NCBI GenBank assembly: GCA_937915955.1
Contig: CALGIB010000666.1
Location: 1-6,023, forward strand
From: an uncultured Pseudomonadota bacterium
GTDB lineage: Bacteria > Myxococcota_A > UBA796 > CAJQPC01
Direction of reading: 5' to 3'
Length of the DNA: 6,023 bases
Both the position numbers and the translations under genes were made by a program. Positions 1 to 4,581 of this stretch are shown one piece after another. The notes under the pieces were generated by a model. The model did no database searches, had not been told where the DNA came from, and was given only the letters and a program-made list of their open reading frames with translations. Numbering within the stretch: the stretch's first letter is position 1; each line of letters opens with the position of its first letter.

Positions 1-9
1 GTAGCCCAT
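1..9 (-). CDS. First three codons of the next gene (runs off the left edge)
   Basis: An ATG at 9 reading leftwards opens Met-Gly-Tyr and leaves the window. GGAG sits 5 bases upstream, and the ATG lies one base past the TGA of the preceding 21-codon gene, which is the spacing used elsewhere in this operon. Met-Gly-Tyr is also how the 160-aa protein at 4099-4581 begins, but three residues cannot establish a relationship. An alternative is that this reading frame is the continuation of the short HVNQ protein after a frameshift. Confidence 0.4.
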
Positions 10-10
10 G

Positions 11-76
11 TCAGCTCCGCGCCGTGATGGTGTTGTTGCCACTCTTGAACTGGTTGACGTGGATGACGCGCTTCAC
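11..76 (-). CDS. Very short 'HVNQ' phage peptide, possibly truncated
   Basis: A GTG start at 76 overlaps the TGA of the upstream gene in a GTGA junction. A run of SD-like purines (AGGGGAGGA) immediately precedes it. The product is only 21 residues: MKRVIHVNQ followed by FKSGNNTITARS. From memory, many phages encode a protein of about 60-80 residues that opens with a similar [KR]-[VI]-HVNQ segment, then a short basic stretch and an 'ITVK/R' strand, and continues to a 'SCGARVW' type ending. This peptide matches only the beginning of that pattern and stops directly after 'TITARS'. It is therefore either a genuine minimal peptide or the N-terminus of a gene cut by a frameshift near 11-20. Function unknown. 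Confidence 0.5.
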   Translation of the reverse strand: MKRVIHVNQFKSGNNTITARS

Positions 77-513
77 TCCTCCCCTTCCTTCGCCACCAAC
101 GTCGAGGCGCGAACCTTCTGCCCCACGAAGTCGATGTGAGCGATGTTCACCTCGTGGCGGTTGCACCAGAGCTGAAGGCCCTGCTTCGTCCAGGCACCCT
201 GCTGGCGGGCGTACTCTTTGGGGCTCATCACTCCCTTGTACGTCGCCTTCCACTCCTCCAAGCAGAGGCCGCAGTGCATGTAGGACGTGCCTACATCCCC
301 GACCGGGATCTCCGGGAAGCTGGGCTCCTCTCCGGTGAACTCTCCATCACCCTCGTAGATCGGATGCCCATCGTAGGCTCCCTCCGTCCCGATGATGTCG
401 TCCATGTAGGTGACGTAGACCTTGTGGATGTTGCCCTTCTCGTCGCCCAGCACCGCGTGGTACCTCGTCAGCAGCAGGCGCAGCTCCGCCATGAAGCGGT
501 TGTGCTTCTCCAT
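73..513 (-). CDS. Hypothetical protein with CxxC...CxxH zinc-binding site
   Basis: A 146-residue soluble protein, start ATG at 513 with a strong SD (AAGGAG, 7-base spacing). The N-terminal 75 residues are mixed and acidic. The C-terminal half carries H80-C81-GL-C84 and, after a helix with SPKEYARQQGAWTKQGLQ, W116-C117-NR-H120-EVNIAHIDF. The two pairs C81/C84 and C117/H120 are a plausible zinc site. The arrangement 'SP-EYAR...T-GLQ-WC-RH--N--HIDF' resembles small phage and bacterial proteins of unknown function that I recall, usually much shorter, so the first 75 residues look like an extra domain. The final codons (KEGEE) contain the SD of the next gene, to which it is joined by a GTGA overlap. 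A role in DNA or RNA binding is only inferred from the zinc site. Confidence 0.85.
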   Translation of the reverse strand: MEKHNRFMAELRLLLTRYHAVLGDEKGNIHKVYVTYMDDIIGTEGAYDGHPIYEGDGEFTGEEPSFPEIPVGDVGTSYMHCGLCLEEWKATYKGVMSPKEYARQQGAWTKQGLQLWCNRHEVNIAHIDFVGQKVRASTLVAKEGEE

Positions 514-526
514 TCCCTCTCTCCTT

Positions 527-542
527 GAGGCTCCTCAGCCTC
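527..542 (-). other. Perfect 6-bp hairpin just before an SD
   Basis: In the transcribed sense this reads GAGGCT-GAGG-AGCCTC: a six-base perfect stem with a four-base loop. It lies 6 bases past the TGA of the two-TM gene and 2 bases before the AAGGAG SD of the zinc protein. There is no U-run behind it, so it is not an intrinsic terminator. It could tune translation initiation or protect the downstream mRNA. The 35-base gap it occupies is the largest between genes in the left cluster. Confidence 0.4.
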
Positions 543-548
543 GGTTGT

Positions 549-899
549 TCAGACTACTTCGATGTCCTCGCTCTCGATGAACACAGGACCCTCTTCCTCA
601 TTCTTCCACAGTGCCAGGAGGTCGTCCCTCGACTGGAACTGGGTCTTGTTCAGCTCCCACCACACGTAGACCACGCCCAGCGCCATCGCTGTCAGGCCCC
701 TCCCCGCGATGACCTGCATCGGGCTTTCGACAGGCTCTTTCGACAGCTTGGTGTAGAGCTTGGCCAACGCCAAGGAGGACACCACCCCGCTGATGATCGC
801 TACGGTCCCCAGCGCCTGGTTGGAAGGGTCCTTCAGCGTCGTCGCGAGGCTCTGCTGTTCCTCGTAGAAGCGATCCCAAGCTGTGCTGTAGTCCGGCAT
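549..899 (-). CDS. Small membrane protein with two predicted TM helices
   Basis: A 116-residue protein. An amphipathic N-terminus rich in Trp, Tyr and Gln (residues 1-28) leads to a hydrophobic segment at about 29-46 (ALGTVAIISGVVSSLALA). A short basic link with KLYTKLSK follows, then a second segment at about 63-81 ending VVYVWW, and an acidic tail (EEEGPVFIESEDIEVV). The pattern is a helical hairpin in the inner membrane. Holins can look like this, but no endolysin is adjacent, so I do not call it one. Third positions of the first 30 codons are 25/30 G or C, which supports this frame strongly. The start is odd: there is no SD before ATG 899, and an in-frame TAA lies at 909-911, so it may depend on ribosomes ending there. 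The reading frame of the upstream gene runs across most of it. Confidence 0.8.
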   Translation of the reverse strand: MPDYSTAWDRFYEEQQSLATTLKDPSNQALGTVAIISGVVSSLALAKLYTKLSKEPVESPMQVIAGRGLTAMALGVVYVWWELNKTQFQSRDDLLALWKNEEEGPVFIESEDIEVV

Positions 900-1245
900 G
901 GGCAGAGTTTATCGGGAAGTTCTGCATGTTGGGAGTCCGCTGGATCGGCCCGCCTGAGATCGAGTGCTGCACCTTCCAGTCAGGTGCGCTGTACTGCGAG
1001 GTGAACCGCAGGGTCTTCGACATCTTCCGGTACCCCAGGCTTTCGAGGTCGAAGGGGACATCTTTCCGCTGCTCCAGCTCTGCGAGAAGCTCCCCGAAGT
1101 CGAGACCAGAAGCCAGGACCTCCACGGGCCTCTCCTGGGAGATCTGCGCCAGCGCCTCCTGGAGACACACCTCCAGCGGCTTCTCTGTGTCCAGCTTACT
1201 GGTGAACCTAAGCCAGTAAGTCAGCGCCAGGATCGTGTTTTTCAC
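598..1245 (-). CDS. Hypothetical protein; 3' end doubtful, coding signal ends near 909
   Basis: The GTG start at 1245 overlaps the upstream TGA (GTGA) and has GGGAGG/GAGGA purines before it. The open frame has 215 codons, but only about the first 112 look like protein: MKNTILALTYW, then Leu/Glu-rich helices (LEVCLQEALAQI, GELLAELEQ), then KTLRFTSQY and SGGPIQRTPNMQNFP. After about 909 the frame is a shadow of the two-TM gene: 14/30 G/C third positions against 25/30 in the other frame, and Arg/Gly/Pro-rich low-complexity translation. A TAA at 909-911 is one base out of frame and nine bases before the next ATG, so the natural end is probably there. A single-base deletion in the sequence, gene decay or a +1 frameshift would explain this. 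Residues 98-111 resemble the 'TGRLSS-DPNLQNIP' motif of family A DNA polymerases, but nothing else does. Function unknown. Confidence 0.65.
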   Translation of the reverse strand: MKNTILALTYWLRFTSKLDTEKPLEVCLQEALAQISQERPVEVLASGLDFGELLAELEQRKDVPFDLESLGYRKMSKTLRFTSQYSAPDWKVQHSISGGPIQRTPNMQNFPINSAHAGLQHSLGSLLRGTAEPRDDAEGPFQPGAGDRSDHQRGGVLLGVGQALHQAVERACRKPDAGHRGEGPDSDGAGRGLRVVGAEQDPVPVEGRPPGTVEE

Positions 1246-1502
1246 TCCTCATCCCTCCCTGCTGTCGAGAGGATCTCCGCCGGCGTCAGGTCGATCTGGT
1301 GCAGGGCGTGGTTGTGCAGGTCGTGGGCCAGGTGCCAGACCTGCTTGATCAAGTCGGCCATCTGCTCTCTGGAGCCCAACACCTTCCCTGACTGCACAGC
1401 TCGCGCCACGCCCCAGAGATCTGGGATGATGATCTGACCTGCCGGTACGACGTGCTCGTTCTTCCCGCCTGCCGCGAGGGTCACTGGAGTTCGTCTACTC
1501 AT
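1242..1502 (-). CDS. Small hypothetical protein with His-rich helix
   Basis: An 86-residue soluble protein. I place the start at ATG 1502, because GGAGGA lies 8 bases upstream; an ATG at 1508 is too close to that SD, and the longer open frame to 1739 is out of frame with the coding signal. It overlaps the TAG of the preceding small gene by 8 bases (ATGAGTAG) and the next GTG by 4. Residues 1-23 are loop-like; residues 44-70 form a likely helix in which His57, His60, His63, His65 and His68 cluster (HLAHDLHNHALHQ). A metal-binding role is conceivable but not shown. The acidic ending GRDEE is encoded by the SD of the next gene. I recognise no family. Confidence 0.75.
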   Translation of the reverse strand: MSRRTPVTLAAGGKNEHVVPAGQIIIPDLWGVARAVQSGKVLGSREQMADLIKQVWHLAHDLHNHALHQIDLTPAEILSTAGRDEE

Positions 1503-1654
1503 CCTCATCCTCCTCCGGCCAGAGGCCGTGTTCGTCCATCCACTCATGGTGTCGATCCAGGTCGTCCTCCACAGACGCGGAAACGTAGCCCAGGTACACC
1601 AGCCCCATCGTAGAGGTCCGGTCGGCGCTGTCGAACGTAGGAATAGTCGCTCAT
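1495..1654 (-). CDS. Small hypothetical protein split by an apparent one-base frameshift
   Basis: ATG 1654 overlaps the TGA of the upstream gene (ATGA) and has AGGAGG four bases away, so translation should start there. That frame gives MSDYSYVRQRRPDLYDG and then deteriorates, ending at 1544. The frame one base over, from an SD-less ATG at 1608 to TAG 1495, reads MGLVYLGYVSASVEDDL, then DRHHEWMDEHGLWPEEDEDE. Its first 22 codons have 17 G/C third positions, against 6 of 20 in the first frame over the same stretch. Removing one G from the four-G run at 1603-1606 joins the halves as a 52-residue acidic protein: ...RRPDLYDG-LVYLGYVSAS... The likely explanations are a homopolymer error, a real mutation, or +1 slippage on GGGG. 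If neither half is joined, the 37-codon piece 1495-1608 is the better candidate. The acidic tail carries the SD for the next gene. Family unknown. Confidence 0.55.
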
Positions 1655-2445
1655 TCGACCTCCTCTGGCGTGACCTGATTCGTCCCAACTCGGCTGGGGA
1701 AGCCGCTTCTTCCAACGCTGGCTGCGCTGGCCAGAGCACTCTTCACTCCCTTCTCCCACCCAACCTCGATGGCCCTGGGGTGGAACTTGACTCCCGCCTC
1801 TTGCCAGTCAGCCTCGGCACACCCGGCTAGCATCTCAGCCTCCCGTTCGGCCACACGGCGCTCGACCTCCGCGATCACTTCCTGACGAAGCGCGGTGAGG
1901 CGGGCAGCAAAGTCCACAGCCTCGGCAGCCCCGTCGTAGAGCTGGTCTCGGACCCAGTTGCGCAGGGACGTAGCCTGCCGCGCTCGGTCCTCCAGCTCGA
2001 TCTGGTCACTCCAGACCTTGTGCGTCCGCCCGATGCCCAGCTGCACCTTCCGACAAGCCTGGGAGAAGGGCATCGTCGCCTCCCAGACCTCCTCGTCAGA
2101 GGGGATGAGAGAAGGCTTGGGCACCTTGTACATAGGGAAGGCCACAGTGAACCAGCAGGTACGCTGATTCTCTTTGTCGTACCGGCTCGGGGAGGAGCCA
2201 ACGTCCACCTTGACTCGCCAAGGCTTGAACATCGTCTCGATCTCCTGTGTGAAGTCCCCGAAGACCCAGGCATCCCCTTCCCAGGCCAGGAGTCCGCTCA
2301 AACCGTAGCTCCTCCCGTACTTCTTGCGGCGGCGCTCCTCGATCCGCTCTGTCGTGCCCTTCAACTCCAGCTTGAAGTCGTCGAACTCCAAGGTCACCGG
2401 GGCCTGAGAACTGACCTCAGGCTCTTTGTACTTTCGTCTTGCCAT
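1651..2445 (-). CDS. Charged hypothetical protein with C-terminal coiled coil
   Basis: A 264-residue soluble protein, start ATG 2445, preceded by GGGAG about 10 bases upstream. The start lies 52 bases inside the end of the previous gene, the longest overlap in the cluster apart from the doubtful gene at 598-1245. Residues 1-45 are basic (MARRKYKEPE, RIEERRRKKYGR). Residues 46-125 are mixed with aromatic strands (LLAWEGDAWVFGDFTQEIE, CWFTVAFPMYKVPKP). The C-terminal part has a charged helix at about 178-211 (ALRQEVIAEVERRVAEREAE) that could form a coiled coil. No signal peptide or TM segment is seen. The ending PEEVE encodes AGGAGG, the SD of the next gene, with an ATGA overlap. I do not recognise the family; nucleic-acid contact by the basic N-terminus would be a guess. 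Confidence 0.85.
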   Translation of the reverse strand: MARRKYKEPEVSSQAPVTLEFDDFKLELKGTTERIEERRRKKYGRSYGLSGLLAWEGDAWVFGDFTQEIETMFKPWRVKVDVGSSPSRYDKENQRTCWFTVAFPMYKVPKPSLIPSDEEVWEATMPFSQACRKVQLGIGRTHKVWSDQIELEDRARQATSLRNWVRDQLYDGAAEAVDFAARLTALRQEVIAEVERRVAEREAEMLAGCAEADWQEAGVKFHPRAIEVGWEKGVKSALASAASVGRSGFPSRVGTNQVTPEEVE

Positions 2446-2759
2446 CTCTCATCATCTCCCTCTCGGTGTTCGTAGTCTTCGGCCACCTCGGCCAGAAGCT
2501 CCATAGGTGAAGGCACCCGGAAGCTGATGTCGACCTTGCGGCCTCGTCTCCAGCCCTGCATGGCCAAGTCCCCGACGGTCAGGTCGAGAAACAGCTTCCT
2601 GGGCCTCTCTGCGACCGTCCCGAACTCCGTCACTCCGTGCTTCAGGACGCAGCCGCAAGGCCCATCCCACGTCGCGAAATCCTGCCTGCACCAGAAGCAG
2701 TGGAAGGGGGGCCTCACCCCAAGCCTCCGCCTCCTCTTCCGCCTCTGGTGGCTGTTCAT
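2394..2759 (-). CDS. Basic Cys-rich (zinc-ribbon-like) hypothetical protein
   Basis: A 121-residue protein. I choose ATG 2759 over the ATG at 2774, because it overlaps the upstream TGA in ATGA and has GGAAGG seven bases away. The N-terminus is very basic (RRKRRRR, residues 6-12). A Cys cluster follows: H20-C21-FW-C24, ten residues, C35-G-C37, with H41 nearby, a likely zinc-binding knuckle. After it come KLFLDLTVGDLAMQGW and a strand RKVDISFRV, then an acidic helix (MELLAEVAEDYEHREGDDE). The last 17 codons overlap the next gene and may be a by-product of that overlap. A basic tail plus a zinc knuckle suggests nucleic-acid binding, but this is inference and I cannot name a family. Confidence 0.8.
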   Translation of the reverse strand: MNSHQRRKRRRRLGVRPPFHCFWCRQDFATWDGPCGCVLKHGVTEFGTVAERPRKLFLDLTVGDLAMQGWRRGRKVDISFRVPSPMELLAEVAEDYEHREGDDERWQDESTKSLRSVLRPR

Positions 2760-3481
2760 GCCGGAGCCTTCCACAAGAAGCGGTCGACCGGCTTCAACCC
2801 TCCGGAGTGCGCTCCGGCAAGCAGCTCCAAGTGAGACATCATCTCTCGCGGCTCCTCGTTGATGTCCGTGACGAACAGCGATCGAGCATCAGGGTGGTCC
2901 CCGTAGTAGGGGTAGAGCAGCAGGTGGTCGTCCTTCCAGAACTTCCTTCTCTTCGCGGCGACCCAGTAGCGACCCCCTTCCCTGAAGGCATCTCCTTCCA
3001 GGGTCTTCACCAGCGTGTCTCGCCGCTTCGGCACCTTCAGCTTGATCCTCACCGGCTTCAGGTCAGGCATGGGTCCTCCGTCCCGGAAGACCATCCGGCC
3101 TTCCTGCCACCAGAACCAGGTGTAGTCCCCTCCCGGCCACCTCTGCCCCCCAGGAGAGTGGTGAGCACAGTAGGCAAAGACCTGTCCGCTCTCCGTGCCG
3201 AGGGAGACAGGAGAGAAGTGCCGGATTCGCAGCTTGGTGGTGATGGTCGGCCAGCCCTGAAAGCTGACCGCTACCCGGTTGCCAGGGTAGTACCGGACGA
3301 CCTCCGTGCCGTGGTACTGGCAGGCGTAGACCGTGGTGTCTTCGTCCCACTCGTCCGTCGGGCTGTCGAAGGACACCACCAGCCGGGTGTTCAGGCACAG
3401 CAGCTTCCCTCGGTCCTTGAACCGGGCGCTCTTCATCTGGTCCCTGGCCCAAAGCCAAGGTGCGGTCGTGATCAGGCTCAC
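2756..3481 (-). CDS. Phage hypothetical protein with 'HGT-VVR / TTK-RI' domain
   Basis: A 241-residue protein. The start is GTG 3481, because it forms a GTGA overlap with the upstream gene and has GAGGAGG at ideal spacing; the ATG at 3580 would overlap that gene by 100 bases. An internal Met16 is the alternative. Residues 49-89 read TTVYACQYHGTEVVRYYPG and then V-VSFQGWPTITTKLRIRHF. This strand-rich pattern (short strand, HGT-VV, G-R, 'GGW-T-TTK-RI') resembles a domain I recall in small phage proteins of unknown function. Residues 105-130 are rich in Gly and Trp (GDYTWFWWQEG). A basic stretch follows (KPVRIKLKVPKRR), and then DHLLLYPYYGDHPDARSLFVTDI. The second half looks like an additional domain. 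Its end couples to the Cys-rich protein by ATGA. Confidence 0.85.
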   Translation of the reverse strand: MSLITTAPWLWARDQMKSARFKDRGKLLCLNTRLVVSFDSPTDEWDEDTTVYACQYHGTEVVRYYPGNRVAVSFQGWPTITTKLRIRHFSPVSLGTESGQVFAYCAHHSPGGQRWPGGDYTWFWWQEGRMVFRDGGPMPDLKPVRIKLKVPKRRDTLVKTLEGDAFREGGRYWVAAKRRKFWKDDHLLLYPYYGDHPDARSLFVTDINEEPREMMSHLELLAGAHSGGLKPVDRFLWKAPA

Positions 3482-3876
3482 AGGTGTCCTCCTCGAAGTG
3501 CTGCCCCGGCTTCTTCCGGCGACAGCGGATTGATGTTGGTGAAGCGCTTCTCTGGCGTATGGTGCTCCACGCAGAGCCAAACGCAGCGGTTGAGGCAGGC
3601 CGCCTCGATGCGATCCCGGACCTCTTCAGGACCGCTCCCTGCCCAGTGCAAGAAAGCCTGGGCCGTCTTGTCCCCCATCAGGTAGATCAATCGGTCTACA
3701 GCGACAGCTGCGCTACCGCTCGTCCCGTAGGCGGTCACCAGCGACTTCGTCATGTCGACGTCCCCGGCAGGCGCACAGATGGGAGCCAACGCCAGACGCA
3801 CGACGTGCTTTCCGCTACTTGTTGTGTGAAGTGTGACGCCCTTGCACACAGCAAAGACGACGGCTTGTTTGCTCAT
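3478..3876 (-). CDS. Hypothetical protein, first gene of the left operon
   Basis: A 132-residue soluble protein, ATG 3876 with GAGGA six bases upstream. It is the first gene after the 222-base gap and lies just below a sigma70-like promoter. The N-terminus has strands AVVFAVCKGVTL and GKHVVRLALAP. An Ala/Ser-rich middle (YGTSGSAAVAVDRLIYLMG) leads to a helix-strand section (EEVRDRIEAACLNRCVWLCVEHH) and TPEKRFTNINPLSPEEA. The order of strands ending in 'K-FTNI-' faintly recalls OB-fold single-strand DNA-binding proteins, but the usual landmarks are missing and I give this little weight. Cys11, Cys34, Cys94, Cys98 and Cys102 show no clear metal-site spacing. Joined to the next gene by GTGA. Confidence 0.85.
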   Translation of the reverse strand: MSKQAVVFAVCKGVTLHTTSSGKHVVRLALAPICAPAGDVDMTKSLVTAYGTSGSAAVAVDRLIYLMGDKTAQAFLHWAGSGPEEVRDRIEAACLNRCVWLCVEHHTPEKRFTNINPLSPEEAGAALRGGHL

Positions 3877-3897
3877 TCCTCATCCTCGTAAAGATCG

Positions 3898-3926
3898 AAT
3901 AAAGTGTGGCGAATGGGTCGCTTCAA
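3898..3926 (-). promoter_or_regulatory. Candidate sigma70-like promoter for the left operon
   Basis: Read leftwards, TTGAAG (3926-3921, 4/6 to TTGACA) and TTTATT (3903-3898, 4/6 to TATAAT) are separated by exactly 17 bases. Transcription would start near 3891, giving a leader of about 15 bases that still includes the GAGGA SD of the gene starting at 3876. This is an AT-rich island in GC-rich DNA, in the only sizeable gap, at the head of a long same-strand gene run. No operator is evident between or beside the boxes. Confidence 0.5.
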
Positions 3927-3932
3927 ACAGCT

Positions 3933-4006
3933 CCCCTTACGACGTCACCACTCCCCGGTGTGATCGCTGAACCCGCCGATGAGACCCATCCTCGCCGCCT
4001 AAGGGG
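3933..4006. repeat. Inverted repeat, 7-bp arms, 74 bases overall
   Basis: CCCCTTA at 3933-3939 is matched exactly by TAAGGGG at 4000-4006. The enclosed 60 bases contain weak internal pairings (CACC/GGTG around the GGGGAGT loop in the minus sense, and a CGA..TCG hairpin near 3977-3994). The size and seven-base outer stem are tRNA-like, but no T-loop or D-loop consensus is present. About one seven-base inverted repeat of this span is expected by chance in a gap this long, so function is unproven. Confidence 0.2.
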
Positions 4007-4018
4007 CAAAGAGTAGGC

Positions 4019-4084
4019 GCGGCCCACGGGCTACGGCTTTCCTTATCGGTAGGTCCTCACACGGAACCTCAGGATTGGGGCCGC
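4019..4084. repeat. Inverted repeat, GC-only 7-bp arms, with inner hairpins
   Basis: GCGGCCC (4019-4025) pairs perfectly with GGGCCGC (4078-4084). Inside, AGGTCC (4051-4056) pairs with GGAACCT (4063-4069) with one bulged A, and CTAC (4031-4034) can pair with GTAG (4049-4052). In the minus sense it begins 14 bases after the stop of the 160-aa gene, so it could form at the 3' end of that transcript. No U-run follows, so it is not a standard intrinsic terminator. On the plus strand the right arm is followed by TCCA, which tempts a tRNA reading, but the tRNA loops are absent. Confidence 0.3.
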
Positions 4085-4098
4085 TCCATAATCAGTGT

Positions 4099-4581
4099 TC
4101 ATTCCCAGACCACGGTTCCGGTCTGCTCAGTCAGGGTGCCATCCTCGAAGAGGTAGCGCCAGTAGTGGCCGTCTTCTCCTCGAAACTCGATGCACCCTCC
4201 GGAGGCGATGAAGGGAGCAAGAGCTGTCCAGAGCTGCTCGTCGTCCCCCCACTTCCCGCCCTCGAAGTAGGTGACCTCGACCTCTTGGAACTCTGCATCC
4301 TGAGCGAGCTGCTCGATCGGAGTCATGGGGTCACCTTCGGTGGCCTCGTACCGCCACTCGCCCAAGAACCCAACGAGGTTCCCTGCTGCCAGGCGGTCCA
4401 GGCAGGTAGCAGTCTCGACCCAGGAGTAGTGGCGCACCGGCTCCCCTCCTGGCCAGGTGCTGCTCCCTCCTCCCTTCTCCGGAACCTGGTTCATCAGGCT
4501 GGTGAGCGCCGCGATGGCAGCGCCCACCTTGTCCGCGGGGATGATCACCGACTCGATGAGCACCTCGACGTGGTAGCCCAC
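4099..4581 (-). CDS. 'MGYHV' family phage protein of unknown function
   Basis: A 160-residue protein. The GTG start at 4581 follows the upstream TAG directly, with GGGAGG eight bases before it. It opens MGYHVEVLIESVIIPADKVG, continues with a helix (AAIAALTSLMNQV), a Gly/Ser-rich link and RHYSWVETATCLDRL. It ends with a Trp- and acid-rich strand region: IEFRGEDGHYWRYLFEDG (131-148) and then VVWE. This beginning and this ending, with 'IPADK', 'PF----G-IE-RGEDG--WR--F-DG' and a terminal 'VVWE', match my memory of a widespread small phage protein family with no assigned function. No signal peptide, TM segment or catalytic motif is seen. It is the last gene of the right cluster, just above the inverted-repeat gap. 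Confidence 0.9.
   Translation of the reverse strand: MGYHVEVLIESVIIPADKVGAAIAALTSLMNQVPEKGGGSSTWPGGEPVRHYSWVETATCLDRLAAGNLVGFLGEWRYEATEGDPMTPIEQLAQDAEFQEVEVTYFEGGKWGDDEQLWTALAPFIASGGCIEFRGEDGHYWRYLFEDGTLTEQTGTVVWE

Noticed and set aside
549..899. Calling the two-TM protein a holin
   Set aside because: There is no endolysin, spanin or other lysis gene in the window; a two-helix topology alone is not specific.
3945..3989. A 14-residue leader peptide (MGLIGGFSDHTGEW) on the minus strand
   Set aside because: The purine stretch abuts the ATG, too close to serve as an SD, and no attenuation-type codon run or terminator follows.
3933..4006. A 74-base tRNA with CCCCTTA/TAAGGGG acceptor stem
   Set aside because: Neither strand has a T-arm or D-arm consensus, and such a repeat is expected about once by chance in this gap.
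4019..4088. A plus-strand tRNA: seven-base acceptor-like stem followed by TCCA
   Set aside because: There is no TTC-A T-loop, no D-loop GG and no 5-bp anticodon stem at the right positions, and the total is too short.
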